Source: Paraglaciecola mesophila KMM 241
GTDB lineage: Bacteria > Pseudomonadota > Gammaproteobacteria > Enterobacterales > Alteromonadaceae
Direction: 5' to 3'
Length of the DNA stretch: 64,000 bases
Assembly (NCBI RefSeq): GCF_000315015.1
Contig: NZ_BAEP01000074.1
Span: 1-64,000 of the forward strand
Positions 8,242 to 18,188 of the stretch are shown one piece after another. The notes beneath the pieces are model-generated. The model was not told the origin of the DNA. It was given only the letters and a program-made list of their open reading frames with translations, and searched no databases. Every line of letters begins with the position of its first letter. The first letter of the stretch is position 1. A program made the translations under genes and the position numbers.

Positions 8242-8514
8242 ATGAAACTTGCTCTTACGTTTTCTCATTCTGTTTGCTTTTCCCTTCTTCTTTCGAGTAG
8301 CTTTGCTTTGGCTATTCCACACCAGTCAGGTGATGATATTTTACAACGTTTAGATAAAAACGCCGATGGAGAGATTTCCATCAAAGAAGCGGTGGCAGAT
8401 CCAATTATTCTAGAGTCTTTTAGCCGAATCGATATCAACGGTGACGGACTTATCAGCCGTCATGAGCTCACAAGTGTACATGTAAGGCGTTCCCATGGCG
8501 GTGGATTGAACTAA
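8242..8514 (+). CDS. Small exported EF-hand protein
   Basis: A 90-residue protein with an N-terminal signal peptide (MKLALTFSHSVCFSLLLSSS, likely cleaved after FALA). The mature part has two calcium-binding EF-hand loops: DKNADGEISIKE (residues about 38-49) and DINGDGLISRHE (about 64-75), each with Asp/Asn at loop positions 1, 3 and 5 and Glu at 12. It is therefore predicted to be a periplasmic or secreted Ca2+-binding protein. No ribosome site is evident. The partner is unknown; it sits alone upstream of the glrK operon. Confidence 0.78.
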   Translation: MKLALTFSHSVCFSLLLSSSFALAIPHQSGDDILQRLDKNADGEISIKEAVADPIILESFSRIDINGDGLISRHELTSVHVRRSHGGGLN

Positions 8515-8613
8515 GCATACCGATTGACCATGCGTTGGCAGTTAAACCCATGATATTTACTGCCTAGTGTCACCACCTTTTGTTATTATGCTGGCGAATT
8601 AGGAAGGAATAGA

Positions 8614-10032
8614 TTGTTAGGATTGCCGATGCAACTTGGATCGTTACGCCAGCTCACGCTAGTTAGCTTTGCGCTAGTATTAGTCCCTTTGGTTGTGCTG
8701 TTATGGCATAGCCAAATTACATTAGGAAGAATGGGAGAAATCGCCACCAACGAAGCCGAATTTTCAGTGGCTATGGTTAGGCGGGTTAACAACTTGGAAA
8801 GCTTTTCGGTGGACATTGAGCGACTCATCCGCCAGTACCATGTGTTAGACAAACCCGAGTTAAAAGAACTCTCAGATAAATATGTTCAGCGCTTTACTGA
8901 ATCCCTTGGTAGCTTATGTGTGAAGCTTGAAAACTCCCAAGAATGCAATGTGCTGAGCGACCGCCTTACGTGGTTTAGAAGTTACGATAGGTTAAGCGAC
9001 CAATTGCTACTTGATGCGCAGTTAGCTGAATTTCGCCGAGCGTTGACTGAATTGGGAGCAAGCGTGGACTCTTTGCTCGACGACCGAATTAAACAACGTC
9101 AAGCGTATGTAAGTTCAGTTCAGCAGACGCAAGCATGGTTGACGGCTTTGCTGGTGAGTATTAGTTTGATACTGATTATTTTTGGCAGCCAGTTAATTTT
9201 GCGCCCTGTACGAAAATTGGAGCATGTTATTCAGGCAATTTCGCTGCAAGAAGACGAATTGCCAGAAATTTCCAACTCGGGGCCTAAGGAGCTTATTCTA
9301 GTTGAACGCAAACTCCATCGCCTTTCAGACAGGTTAACTCAGCTAGAACACTTGCGCCATGCGTTGTTACGTCATGCATCTCATGAGTTGAAAACACCAC
9401 TGGCGAGCATCAAAGAAGGTTGCTCGCTGTTAACTGAGCAAGTGGTAGGGGAGCTTAACGATCGGCAAATGGAAGTGATGTCTTTGCTTAACAGTAGTAC
9501 AGACCGCCTTAATACCTTGATTATGCAGTTGCTTGATTACAATTTACTACTCCAGCAGGCAAAGCCGGATTTTCAATGGTTAAAAACCTCAGCTTTGATG
9601 GAAGACTTCATCACAGATAACCGCCTAGCGCTGCAACAGAACAAGCATGAGCTGGAAACGAAAATAGAATTGCCGCAAGTGTACGCAGACGCCCACTTAT
9701 TTAGGCGTATTCTAGATAATTTGCTGTCAAATGCCATTGCCCATGGCAGCAAGGGACGGCCAATCAATATTAAGCTGTACCAAGAAAAACACGTTCAGGT
9801 GTTAGACGTTTCAAACCGAGGGCAAAAAATATCACCTGAACAAAGGGCCATTTTATTCGAGCCATTTAATCGCGGTGAAGGAAAACGTAACGACCGTATT
9901 ATTGGTTCTGGGCTAGGGTTGTCGATCGTTGCCGATTGTGCGCGTATGATGCGAGGGAAAGTTGAAATTGTCGACGTGGATTATGCGGATGTGTGCTTTC
10001 GCGTTTCAATCCCCTTAACTGAGAAAAAGTAA
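8614..10032 (+). CDS. glrK: GlrK/QseE-type sensor histidine kinase
   Basis: A 472-residue membrane kinase. Membrane segments at about 14-32 and 174-195 enclose a 140-residue periplasmic sensor, followed by a HAMP-like linker, an H box with phosphorylated His257 (HASHELKTPLAS), N box DNLLSNAIAHG and G boxes (IGSGLGLSIV). Gene order with a QseG-like lipoprotein and a sigma54-dependent regulator is the glrK-qseG-glrR order of enterobacteria, which supports the name. TTG at 8614 has AAGGA five bases upstream; ATG at 8629 also has TAGGA six bases upstream, so the start is ambiguous. The stop overlaps the next ATG by one base. Confidence 0.88.
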   Translation: MLGLPMQLGSLRQLTLVSFALVLVPLVVLLWHSQITLGRMGEIATNEAEFSVAMVRRVNNLESFSVDIERLIRQYHVLDKPELKELSDKYVQRFTESLGSLCVKLENSQECNVLSDRLTWFRSYDRLSDQLLLDAQLAEFRRALTELGASVDSLLDDRIKQRQAYVSSVQQTQAWLTALLVSISLILIIFGSQLILRPVRKLEHVIQAISLQEDELPEISNSGPKELILVERKLHRLSDRLTQLEHLRHALLRHASHELKTPLASIKEGCSLLTEQVVGELNDRQMEVMSLLNSSTDRLNTLIMQLLDYNLLLQQAKPDFQWLKTSALMEDFITDNRLALQQNKHELETKIELPQVYADAHLFRRILDNLLSNAIAHGSKGRPINIKLYQEKHVQVLDVSNRGQKISPEQRAILFEPFNRGEGKRNDRIIGSGLGLSIVADCARMMRGKVEIVDVDYADVCFRVSIPLTEKK

Positions 10033-10634
10033 TGAAAACGAAAATAATAAAAGCAGGGATAAGCTTGCTCGTTTTGAGTTTGGCTGGTTGTAAATTGGTA
10101 CCAGAAAATGATGTGATTGTTGAACGTCAAGAAGTACTGCACGAAAGAAACTATTGTTTATATCAAGCGCCTGACGCATCCGTAGAAAAAAACTGCGACA
10201 TTAAATATTGGCTTAATTATTGGCTTGATGGCGATGAGATGACATGGGCACAACGTAAAGCAGAAATTGCCCTGTTGTCTGATAGTCCCCAAGACCAACT
10301 ACGTAAAATATTACTTTGTCAGGGCAAAGATACTCCTTACCAAGATAAGTTGAGGTCACAGTCTTGGGCGCTAAATCTGATAAAGGAATTCGATGGGGGC
10401 ATGCAAGACATGCTCAGCGTCATGATTTACCGCCCAAGTCAGGTGTTGCTTGAATCAGAATCAGCAGTGGTGACACTAAGTAAGATTAACGGTGGCCAGT
10501 CCACTCGAATTGAAGAGCAGCAAGAGTTGGTTGATCAACAAAGACTGCAAATTGAACAACAGCGAAATCAAATTGAACAGCTATTAAAAATCGAAGCGTC
10601 AATTATGGATAACGCTAAAGGAGATCCTAAGTGA
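10032..10634 (+). CDS. qseG: QseG-like outer-membrane lipoprotein
   Basis: A 200-residue lipoprotein with a lipobox LAGC and lipidated Cys20. The C-terminal part (residues about 160-190) is a glutamine-rich coiled coil of repeated QQR/IEQ units. In enterobacteria the gene between glrK and glrR encodes QseG, a lipoprotein that interacts with the kinase; the identification here rests on position and lipoprotein character, since overall sequence likeness cannot be measured by eye. It overlaps the kinase by one base and the regulator by four bases, so the three genes are translationally coupled. Confidence 0.7.
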   Translation: MKTKIIKAGISLLVLSLAGCKLVPENDVIVERQEVLHERNYCLYQAPDASVEKNCDIKYWLNYWLDGDEMTWAQRKAEIALLSDSPQDQLRKILLCQGKDTPYQDKLRSQSWALNLIKEFDGGMQDMLSVMIYRPSQVLLESESAVVTLSKINGGQSTRIEEQQELVDQQRLQIEQQRNQIEQLLKIEASIMDNAKGDPK

Positions 10635-11980
10635 GTAAAGTTGAAGCGTCGTTAAAGCCACAAATATTACTTGTAGATGATGACGAAAGTTTACTACGTT
10701 TAATGGCCATACGCTTAGAAGGTGAAGGTTATAGTGTGCAAAGTGCAGAAGGCGGAAAAGAAGCGCTGCGCTTGATGAATACCCAAAATTTTGATGCGGT
10801 ATTAAGCGACCTTAGAATGCCAGGGTTAGATGGCTTAAGTTTATTTGAAGAAATTATGTCTTTGGGTAAAGACCTGCCGGTGATTTTGATGACAGCCCAC
10901 GGCACAATCCAAGATGCTGTTGAGGCGACACAAAGAGGTGTATTTGGCTTTCTTACCAAGCCGATTGATCATACCGAGTTGCGTGACCTATTGGCCAAAG
11001 CGGTGAGTCAAAGCCAAGGTTCGCAAACAGGTGCTTGGCGTGAACAAATCATCACGCGCTCCATGCAAATGGAGCAGTTATTAGACCAAGCCCATCGCGT
11101 AGCGCAGCGCGATGTCAGTGTTTTGGTCAGCGGGGCAAGTGGAACGGGTAAAGAGTTATTGGCCAATGCTATCCACAAAGCCAGTAAAAGGGCAAATAAA
11201 CCGTTTGTGGCGATCAACTGTGGTGCTTTGCCTGAAAACCTGCTTGAGTCAGAACTTTTCGGGCATGCCAAAGGGGCCTTTACAGGCGCTGTGAATGAAC
11301 ACCAAGGCTTGTTTCGCGAAGCAGATGGCGGCACTTTGTTTTTAGATGAAATTGGTGACATGCCAACGCCGTTGCAAGTTAAATTACTTCGCGCATTGCA
11401 AGAGCAGGTTATTCGTCCTGTGGGTAGCAGTAAACAAATTCCGGTTGATGTTCGCATTATTTCGGCAACTCACAAAAATCTTGCCACAGAAATGAGTGAA
11501 GGGAATTTCCGTGAAGATCTGTATTATCGCTTAAACGTGGTGAATTTAACGCTGCCAACGCTGCGTGAACGCTCAGAAGATATTCCATTGCTGGCTCGTT
11601 ATCTACTTAAGAAAAGTGCCGAGCGCCATGAAGTGCGTGTAAGCCGTTTTTCTGATGATGCCATGCAATTGTTGACCACTGAATTGTGGCCAGGCAATGT
11701 GCGCCAGTTAGTCAATGTGGTCGAGCAGTGCGTTGCTTTAACGCAAACCTCTGTGATTGCAGTGCACCTTGTTGAGCAAGCGCTGTCGACGTCTGAGCAA
11801 AAATGGCCAACCCTCACCGAAGCGCGGGATGCCTTCGAACAGAGTTACCTGCTAAAACTGCTTAAAATGACTGACGGAAACGTCACTCGTGCTGCTGAAA
11901 TTGCCGGTCGTAATCGCACGGATTTACATAAGTTGATGAAGAAACATGATTTGCACTCTACTGATTTTAAGCATGACTAA
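10631..11980 (+). CDS. glrR: GlrR/QseF-type sigma54-dependent response regulator
   Basis: A 449-residue NtrC-class activator. Receiver domain with phosphoacceptor Asp60 (AVLSDLRMPG) and Lys110; AAA+ domain with Walker A GASGTGKE (168-175), the sigma54-contacting loop GAFTGA (215-220) and Walker B TLFLDE; C-terminal Fis-type helix-turn-helix (GNVTRAAEIAGRNRTDLHKL). The GTG start at 10631 has AAGGAG upstream and overlaps the lipoprotein stop (GTGA). It would activate sigma54 promoters when phosphorylated by GlrK. A strong terminator follows at 12016. Confidence 0.92.
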   Translation: MSKVEASLKPQILLVDDDESLLRLMAIRLEGEGYSVQSAEGGKEALRLMNTQNFDAVLSDLRMPGLDGLSLFEEIMSLGKDLPVILMTAHGTIQDAVEATQRGVFGFLTKPIDHTELRDLLAKAVSQSQGSQTGAWREQIITRSMQMEQLLDQAHRVAQRDVSVLVSGASGTGKELLANAIHKASKRANKPFVAINCGALPENLLESELFGHAKGAFTGAVNEHQGLFREADGGTLFLDEIGDMPTPLQVKLLRALQEQVIRPVGSSKQIPVDVRIISATHKNLATEMSEGNFREDLYYRLNVVNLTLPTLRERSEDIPLLARYLLKKSAERHEVRVSRFSDDAMQLLTTELWPGNVRQLVNVVEQCVALTQTSVIAVHLVEQALSTSEQKWPTLTEARDAFEQSYLLKLLKMTDGNVTRAAEIAGRNRTDLHKLMKKHDLHSTDFKHD

Positions 11981-12015
11981 TGGCTAATTAAATCAAATAA
12001 GTGATGGGTTACCCC

Positions 12016-12046
12016 AAAAACGCGAATAATGTTATTCGCGTTTTTT
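12016..12046 (+). terminator. Rho-independent terminator after glrR
   Basis: A perfect inverted repeat CGCGAATAA (12021-12029) / TTATTCGCG (12032-12040), extended by an A run before and a T run after, ends the glrK operon 35 bp after the stop codon. Confidence 0.9.
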
Positions 12047-12167
12047 GTTTTTAGGGAATGTGGTTTTATTTTTAGTAAAAGAGAGGGGATTGCGCAAAGT
12101 TAGTGCAACACATTCCCGTTTTCTGTTTTAGAATACACGGCAATTTTTCAAAGAGGTAAGTAGTTAA

Positions 12168-12959
12168 ATGCGAATAGCGTTAGGAGTTGAATACGATGGT
12201 GCCCGCTTTCACGGCTGGCAAAGGCAAAATGAAGTCATAAGTGTACAGCAGCACTTAGAGGAAGCCTTGACGCGTATTGCTAACGAACCTATCCGCGTTG
12301 TGTGTGCAGGACGCACTGATGCGGGTGTACATGCGACAGGGCAGGTGGTGCATTTCGAGACGACTAGCCAGCGCCCTGATAGGGCATGGACACTGGGTAT
12401 CAACACGTACTTGCCAGATACAATATCTGTGCGCTGGGTAAAAGCCGTGCCTGAGGATTTTCATGCTCGTTTTTCTGCAACCGCCAGGCGTTATCGCTAT
12501 ATCATCTACAACAACACGTTGCGCAGTGGTATTTTGGCTAATGGCGTGACGCATATCTACGGCGATCTTGATCATGAATTGATGAACGAAGCCGCGCAAA
12601 AATTAGTGGGTAAACATGACTTTAGCTCTTTTAGAGCAGTGAACTGTCAAGCGAAAACAGCGACCCGCACCATGTCCCATATTCGCGTTAAGCGTATGGG
12701 CGACTATATTGTGATTGATGTACAAGCCAATGCTTTTTTACATCATATGGTGCGTAACATTACTGGTACTTTGGTGGCCATTGGTCACAAAGAAAAGCCA
12801 GTGGAGTGGGTAGACGAATTATTAGAGGTCAAAGACAGAACGAAAGCCGGCATTACCGCGCTGCCAAACGGTTTGTATTTAGTGCACGTTACTTACCCAG
12901 AAACGTTTGCGCTGCCAAAATTAAAAATGGGGCCTTTATTTCTCGAAGATGACTTCTAA
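12168..12959 (+). CDS. truA: tRNA pseudouridine synthase A
   Basis: A 263-residue enzyme that converts uridines 38-40 of tRNA anticodon arms to pseudouridine. The catalytic aspartate is in the family motif [11 protein letters not shown] (Asp51), and the N-terminal YDG..FHGWQRQ and the LHHMVRNI segment (here [11 protein letters not shown]) are typical. Length matches the family (about 260-270). Preceded by AGAGGTAAG, a good ribosome site. It lies upstream of accD, as in many gammaproteobacteria. Confidence 0.97.
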   Translation: MRIALGVEYDGARFHGWQRQNEVISVQQHLEEALTRIANEPIRVVCAGRTDAGVHATGQVVHFETTSQRPDRAWTLGINTYLPDTISVRWVKAVPEDFHARFSATARRYRYIIYNNTLRSGILANGVTHIYGDLDHELMNEAAQKLVGKHDFSSFRAVNCQAKTATRTMSHIRVKRMGDYIVIDVQANAFLHHMVRNITGTLVAIGHKEKPVEWVDELLEVKDRTKAGITALPNGLYLVHVTYPETFALPKLKMGPLFLEDDF

Positions 12960-13096
12960 GACCAGTTTTATTTTCGTAACTTCGGATAACTGTGTTTTAA
13001 TACGGTTTGAATGTGCCTAGAAAATTAATTGTTGCATCTGTCGTTGCATATCCTCAATAAAAACAACGATATGATTGCCAAAGAAGGTTTAAATTA

Positions 13097-13945
13097 ATGA
13101 GTTGGATTGAAAAGATATTACCGCGTACAAAATCACCCACTAAAAGTAATGTACCTGAAGGTATATGGACTAAGTGTGGACAGTGTGATGCGGTTCTATA
13201 CAAGACTGAGCTAGAAAAGCAATTAGGCGTGTGTCCTAAGTGTAATCATCATATGCGTGTCTCTGCGCGTGCTCGGTTGAATCAATTTTTAGATCAGGGT
13301 GAGCGTACCGAGCTAGGTAGCGAACTTGAACCGAAAGATTTACTGAAATTCAAAGATTCCAAAAAATACAAAGATCGTTTAGTTGCTGCCCAAAAAGCCA
13401 CAAATGAAAAAGATGCTTTAGTGGTCATGCAAGGTAAATTAAAAGGCATGCCGGTAGTGGTAGCTGCATTCGAATTCGCCTTTATGGGTGGGTCTATGGC
13501 GTCAGTGGTTGGGGCGCGTTTTGTGAAAGCGGTTGAAGCCTGTTTAGAACACGACATGCCACTTATCTGTTTTTCTACCAGTGGTGGAGCGCGTATGCAA
13601 GAAGCGTTGCTTTCATTAATGCAAATGGCAAAAACCAGTGCTGCATTGGCGAAAATGAGCGAGAAAGGTCTGCCTTACATATCGGTTATGACGGACCCTA
13701 CTATGGGGGGTGTATCAGCCAGTTTAGCCATGCTAGGTGATGTTAACGTAGCAGAGCCTAAAGCGTTGATCGGTTTTGCTGGGCCAAGAGTTATCGAGCA
13801 AACCGTGCGTGAAACATTACCTGAAGGCTTTCAGCGTAGTGAGTTCCTATTAGAGAAAGGGGCTATTGATGTCATAATCGATAGACGTGAAATGCGCGAT
13901 CGTTTGCACAGCATGTTATCTAAGTTGCATCATCAACAGGCATAA
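13097..13945 (+). CDS. accD: Acetyl-CoA carboxylase carboxyltransferase subunit beta
   Basis: A 282-residue beta subunit that, with AccA, transfers carboxyl from biotin to acetyl-CoA in fatty acid synthesis. The N-terminal zinc ribbon is intact (Cys27, Cys30, Cys46, Cys49), and the crotonase-fold motifs [10 protein letters not shown] and [11 protein letters not shown] are visible. Length is normal (E. coli 304). First gene of a run accD-folC-dedD-cvpA-purF; folC begins 16 bp later. Confidence 0.97.
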   Translation: MSWIEKILPRTKSPTKSNVPEGIWTKCGQCDAVLYKTELEKQLGVCPKCNHHMRVSARARLNQFLDQGERTELGSELEPKDLLKFKDSKKYKDRLVAAQKATNEKDALVVMQGKLKGMPVVVAAFEFAFMGGSMASVVGARFVKAVEACLEHDMPLICFSTSGGARMQEALLSLMQMAKTSAALAKMSEKGLPYISVMTDPTMGGVSASLAMLGDVNVAEPKALIGFAGPRVIEQTVRETLPEGFQRSEFLLEKGAIDVIIDRREMRDRLHSMLSKLHHQQA

Positions 13946-13960
13946 AACTCCAGTACATCA

Positions 13961-15241
13961 ATGACAAATTTATCTTCTATACAGGCCTCTGAATATGAGG
14001 CCTGGTCTTTAAATGAGTGGCTTGACCATCTCAGCGCATTACATCCTAAAAACATAGAAATGGGCCTTGAGCGAGTTGCTACAGTCTTTAAGCAACTCAA
14101 TATCTCTTTTTCAAAACAAACCGTGGTTACTGTTGCTGGTACTAACGGCAAAGGCACCACCTGCGCATTTCTTGAACAAGCCTGCTTAGCAGCAGGTAAA
14201 AAGGTAGGAGTTTATAGCTCACCTCATCTGATTCAGTACACTGAGCGTGTGCGCATTAACGGCATCGATGGGAGCGAGCAAGCCCATTGCCGAGCGTTTC
14301 AAGCCGTCGAGCGTGCTAGGGGAGATATTCCTCTGACGTATTTTGAGTTTGGTACCCTAGCAGGGCTTAAACTTGTTCAGGATGCCAATGTGGATATCGC
14401 GCTGCTTGAAGTGGGCTTAGGTGGGCGTTTGGATGCCGTGAACGTGGTGTCGCCTAACATTGCAGTGATCACCAGTATCGATTTGGATCATCAAGATTGG
14501 CTAGGTGATACCAAAGAACTAGTGGCAGCGGAAAAAGCAGGCATTATGCGTGACAACATTCCCGTGGTGTTGGGTGAGCCAGTGAAATACCAAGCTTTGC
14601 TTGATGCTGTTTCTAAGCACAGTGCACTGGCATTTTGGCAGCGTGTGGATTTTGATTATCAACTAGCAGACGATTATATGGTGTGGAGTAATCATCAGCT
14701 AAGCTACGCGCAATTGCCCATTCCGCATATTCCTGCACAAAACGTGTCTACTGGCTTGCAGGTTATCCAACTTCTTAAGCTGGACTTAAATGAAGCGGAT
14801 TTGGCTAAGGTGATCACTGACACAAGACTACCTGGTCGATGTCAATATATTGGAGATTCTCCTGCCATTATGGTGGATGTAGCCCATAATCCTCATGCCA
14901 CGGGTTATTTACTTTCGCAAATACGTAAGCTTGATTACGACAGGCTTTACTTAGTTGTAGGTATGTTGAAAGACAAAGATATTCGCTCGAGTCTAGCGGA
15001 TTTTTCAAACTTAAATGGGCATTGGATGTTGGGCGGCTTAGATGTGCCAAGAGGCGCTACCGCAGCGGATATTAAAACAGTGTTAGGCGAGCAGCAAAAA
15101 GTGCTAGAATTTTCCACGGTTTGTCAGGCGTTTGAGAAAGCGAAGGCTTTAGCGCATGAGCAAGACTTGATTGTTGTATTCGGTTCCTTTTTTACCGTAT
15201 CAGACATTCTTAAGCTATCAAATAAAGGAAATAACGAGTGA
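13961..15241 (+). CDS. folC: Dihydrofolate synthase / folylpolyglutamate synthase
   Basis: A 426-residue Mur-ligase-type enzyme that adds glutamate to dihydropteroate and to folates. The P-loop VAGTNGKGTT (residues 58-67), the second loop GLGGRLDAVN, SIDLDHQDWLG with metal-binding His, and VDVAHNPHA in the C-terminal domain are characteristic. Its stop overlaps the next start by four bases (GTGA), indicating coupling with dedD. Confidence 0.96.
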   Translation: MTNLSSIQASEYEAWSLNEWLDHLSALHPKNIEMGLERVATVFKQLNISFSKQTVVTVAGTNGKGTTCAFLEQACLAAGKKVGVYSSPHLIQYTERVRINGIDGSEQAHCRAFQAVERARGDIPLTYFEFGTLAGLKLVQDANVDIALLEVGLGGRLDAVNVVSPNIAVITSIDLDHQDWLGDTKELVAAEKAGIMRDNIPVVLGEPVKYQALLDAVSKHSALAFWQRVDFDYQLADDYMVWSNHQLSYAQLPIPHIPAQNVSTGLQVIQLLKLDLNEADLAKVITDTRLPGRCQYIGDSPAIMVDVAHNPHATGYLLSQIRKLDYDRLYLVVGMLKDKDIRSSLADFSNLNGHWMLGGLDVPRGATAADIKTVLGEQQKVLEFSTVCQAFEKAKALAHEQDLIVVFGSFFTVSDILKLSNKGNNE

Positions 15242-15882
15242 CATCTGCGCTAAAAAATCGATTAATTGGTACGGTGATTATTGTGGCGATTGCTGTTATT
15301 TTTTTGCCGGATTTATTGGGTGGTAAAACTCAAAGCGAAAAAGAACTGTTTGTAGAATTACCAGAGCGCCCAGCGGTGAAAACCGTGCAACGTCCAGGCA
15401 GTTTTTCTACTGAAGACGTTGCCAATCTCACCTCTAGAGACATTGAAATAGTCGAAGACAATGCAATTGACGACAACACGCCTGCCAGTGCAGCCGTACA
15501 AGAAAGTGACATCAAAGGGCAGGAGGACGCTGATGTGGCGGCTCAATTAGCCAATACAGCACCTGTGCTAAATCCAGAGCCACAGACAAAACCCGTTACA
15601 GCATCGAGCACGCAAGCTTACGATAAGGCCTTACTCGAGGGCGCCGGCTGGGTTGTTCAGTTGGGTACTTTTAGGCACAAAAAGAATGTGCAGGAATTGC
15701 TTGATAAGTTAGAAAAAGCCGGCTATCGCGCTTTTACCCGACCGGTTCAAACCAATAGTGGCACGTTAACTAAAGTGTTTGTGGGACCTGATTTGCAAAA
15801 GGCTCGCTTAGAAAAATCCCTCGGTGAACTGACCGAGTTAACAAAATTAAAAGGGCGAATTTCCCCATTCACTGTTCAGTAA
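15238..15882 (+). CDS. dedD: DedD-like SPOR-domain cell division protein
   Basis: A 214-residue bitopic inner-membrane protein: a short cytoplasmic tip, one membrane helix (residues about 9-24, IGTVIIVAIAVIFLPDLL), a low-complexity acidic linker and a C-terminal SPOR domain (about 135-214, starting GAGWVVQLGTF). SPOR domains bind denuded peptidoglycan at the septum. The position between folC and cvpA is the conserved dedD location. GTG start overlapping folC by four bases. Confidence 0.92.
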   Translation: MTSALKNRLIGTVIIVAIAVIFLPDLLGGKTQSEKELFVELPERPAVKTVQRPGSFSTEDVANLTSRDIEIVEDNAIDDNTPASAAVQESDIKGQEDADVAAQLANTAPVLNPEPQTKPVTASSTQAYDKALLEGAGWVVQLGTFRHKKNVQELLDKLEKAGYRAFTRPVQTNSGTLTKVFVGPDLQKARLEKSLGELTELTKLKGRISPFTVQ

Positions 15883-16019
15883 TATGGATTGCTATTAATA
15901 CTAAAATTAGCAAGATTTTAGTCATGAGTTTTGGTAATATGCGCGCGAATTTAGTGTTATGGCGTGAAGATTAGTTTTTTAATCCACGTTATTCATCACC
16001 AGCGGATTTATCAATTTTT

Positions 16020-16508
16020 ATGAACTGGATAGACTACGCCATCATCGGCGTCATTCTGCTCTCCACCGTTATCAGTTTAGTACGTGGGTTTGTTAAAGAA
16101 GCAATCTCACTCGCTGTCTGGTTTTGCGCCTTCTTTATTGCCAGTCGTTTTTATGCGGACTTGGCGACCTACCTAACTAGCATTGATGATCAAACTATTC
16201 GCAACGGTGTGGCGATTGCTATTCTGTTTGTGGTGACTTTGATCCTTGGCGGACTACTCAATTATTTGATTTCTCAGCTGGTGCACTACACAGGCCTGTC
16301 GGGCACTGATCGTGTCCTTGGCGTGGTATTTGGTGTGCTCAGAGGCATATTGATCGTCAGCGCTTTACTCTTTTTTCTCGATACGTTTACCCCATTGGCT
16401 GATGCTGATGGATGGAAAACATCATTGCTTATTCCTGAATTCAGCTTAGTTATAGAGTGGTTCTTTCAATATTTGCAAGGTAACTCAAGCTTCATCAAAC
16501 CCGTTTAA
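16020..16508 (+). CDS. cvpA: CvpA-family inner-membrane protein
   Basis: A 162-residue protein with four predicted membrane segments and the N-terminal pattern [26 protein letters not shown] typical of CvpA. In E. coli it is needed for colicin V production and affects envelope homeostasis; the molecular activity is unsettled. It lies directly upstream of purF, as in E. coli. The last codons and the stop are part of a 13-bp unit that is exactly duplicated just after the stop (16496-16521). Confidence 0.93.
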   Translation: MNWIDYAIIGVILLSTVISLVRGFVKEAISLAVWFCAFFIASRFYADLATYLTSIDDQTIRNGVAIAILFVVTLILGGLLNYLISQLVHYTGLSGTDRVLGVVFGVLRGILIVSALLFFLDTFTPLADADGWKTSLLIPEFSLVIEWFFQYLQGNSSFIKPV

Positions 16509-16521
16509 CAAACCCGTTTAA
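16496..16521. repeat. Exact 13-bp tandem duplication at the cvpA stop codon
   Basis: CAAACCCGTTTAA occurs twice head-to-tail (16496-16508 and 16509-16521). The first copy encodes the last three residues and stop of cvpA; the second lies between that stop and the purF ribosome site (AAAAGGTAA). The duplication does not alter either protein. Confidence 0.95.
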
Positions 16522-16534
16522 AAAGGTAACTCAC

Positions 16535-18052
16535 ATGTGTGGTATTGTCGGAATCGTAGGTAAAAGTCCAGTAAACCAGTCTTTATATGACGGGCTGACT
16601 GTATTGCAACATCGGGGGCAAGATGCAGCAGGGATCGTCACCATAGACGAGGGGGTATTTCATCTGCGTAAAGACAATGGGTTGGTGCGCGATGTTTTCC
16701 ACACGCGTCATATGAAGCGACTCACAGGTCAATTCGGTATTGGTCACGTACGTTATCCTACAGCGGGGAGTTCTAGCTCTGCAGAGGCGCAACCTTTCTA
16801 CGTTAACTCACCTTTTGGTATTGCCTTTGCTCACAATGGTAATCTAACCAATGCACATGAGCTAAAAGACGATGTCTTTCGCATAGCTAAACGCCATATT
16901 AACACCACGTCTGACTCTGAGTTATTGCTCAACATTATTGCGCATGAACTTCACAACTGCGAAGGGTTAAGCCTAACCCCAGAAGAAGTCTTTAAAGCAG
17001 TGACAACGGTTCATAAAAAGGTGCGTGGTGCATACGCTGTGGTTGCTGCAATAATAGGCAACGGTATGCTGGCTTTCAGAGACCCATTTGGCATTCGTCC
17101 TTTGGCTCTGGGAAAACGTAAAACTGAATTTGGCGATGAATACATGGTAGCCTCTGAAAGTGTTGCGTTGGATGCCGTGGGTTTTACGTTTATTCGTGAT
17201 GTGGCGCCGGGTGAAGCTATTTATGTGACTGAAAGCGGCGAATTGCACACCCAGCAATGCGCACACGGGGCAATTAATGCCCCTTGTATCTTCGAATTCG
17301 TTTATTTTGCCCGCCCAGATTCTTTTATCGATGGTATTTCGGTTTATGCGTCTCGCGTTAATATGGGTCGTAAGCTGGGTCAGAAAATCGCTCGAGAGTG
17401 GGCAGATTTGGATATAGACGTTGTCATTCCTATTCCAGAAACATCAACCGATGTTGCCCTACAAATCTCACTTGAGTTGAACCTGCCATACCGCCAAGGT
17501 TTTGTGAAAAATCGTTATATCGGCCGCACCTTTATCATGCCTGGCCAAACCATGCGTCGTAAATCGGTACGTCGTAAATTAAATGCCATCCCCTCTGAGT
17601 TTGCCGGTAAAAATGTATTGCTGGTGGACGACTCGATTGTGCGGGGTACTACCTCAGAGCAAATCATCGATATGGCCCGTGAGTCTGGCGCTAAGAAGGT
17701 ATATTTTGCATCGGCGGCACCAGAAATTCGTTTTCCTAATGTGTACGGAATCGACATGCCTTCGGTGAACGAATTGATTGCATATGGCCGTGAGATTGAG
17801 GAAATTAGCGACCTGATACGAGCCGATGGTTTAATATTCCAAGATATCAGCGATTTAGTTGAAGCGGTTACTGAGCTTAATCCAGCTATTGAACGCTTTG
17901 AAACATCGGTGTTTGACGGAAACTATATTACAGGTGATGTGGATCAACATTACTTGGAGCGTATTGATACTTTGCGTAATGAAGGGGCCAAAAACGCTGG
18001 CATTCAAACCGAGCTAAGCAACCTTGAAATGCACAATATGCAAGAAGACTAA
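16535..18052 (+). CDS. purF: Amidophosphoribosyltransferase
   Basis: A 505-residue class II glutamine amidotransferase that makes phosphoribosylamine, the first committed step of purine synthesis. The nucleophile Cys2 (MCGIVGIVG) is exposed after Met removal; the glutaminase domain shows HRGQDAAG and HNGNLTN, and the C-terminal phosphoribosyltransferase domain shows the PRPP motif [13 protein letters not shown]. Length equals E. coli PurF (505). Preceded by AAAAGG, last gene before a bidirectional terminator. Often under PurR control; no PurR box was confirmed here. Confidence 0.97.
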   Translation: MCGIVGIVGKSPVNQSLYDGLTVLQHRGQDAAGIVTIDEGVFHLRKDNGLVRDVFHTRHMKRLTGQFGIGHVRYPTAGSSSSAEAQPFYVNSPFGIAFAHNGNLTNAHELKDDVFRIAKRHINTTSDSELLLNIIAHELHNCEGLSLTPEEVFKAVTTVHKKVRGAYAVVAAIIGNGMLAFRDPFGIRPLALGKRKTEFGDEYMVASESVALDAVGFTFIRDVAPGEAIYVTESGELHTQQCAHGAINAPCIFEFVYFARPDSFIDGISVYASRVNMGRKLGQKIAREWADLDIDVVIPIPETSTDVALQISLELNLPYRQGFVKNRYIGRTFIMPGQTMRRKSVRRKLNAIPSEFAGKNVLLVDDSIVRGTTSEQIIDMARESGAKKVYFASAAPEIRFPNVYGIDMPSVNELIAYGREIEEISDLIRADGLIFQDISDLVEAVTELNPAIERFETSVFDGNYITGDVDQHYLERIDTLRNEGAKNAGIQTELSNLEMHNMQED

Positions 18053-18076
18053 ACGGCAAAGTGTGTTTTTAAAACA

Positions 18077-18106
18077 TAAAAAAGCGCTGTTATTCAGCGC
18101 TTTTTT
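18077..18106. terminator. Bidirectional terminator between purF and the Yip1 gene
   Basis: AGCGCTG (18083-18089) pairs with CAGCGCT (18095-18101), flanked by an A run on the left and a T run on the right, so it can terminate both purF and the convergent gene ending at 18189. Confidence 0.9.
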
Positions 18107-18188
18107 GTATCTGCAGTTCGCATATTCTTTTGCGGACAGGCAGTTATGCGGTCAATACTCATTCTATAGAGTCTTAGCCTGCAAACAC

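Noticed and set aside
11008-11457. 149-residue leftward open frame
   Set aside because: It is antisense to the AAA+ domain of glrR, where the sense frame shows every catalytic motif.
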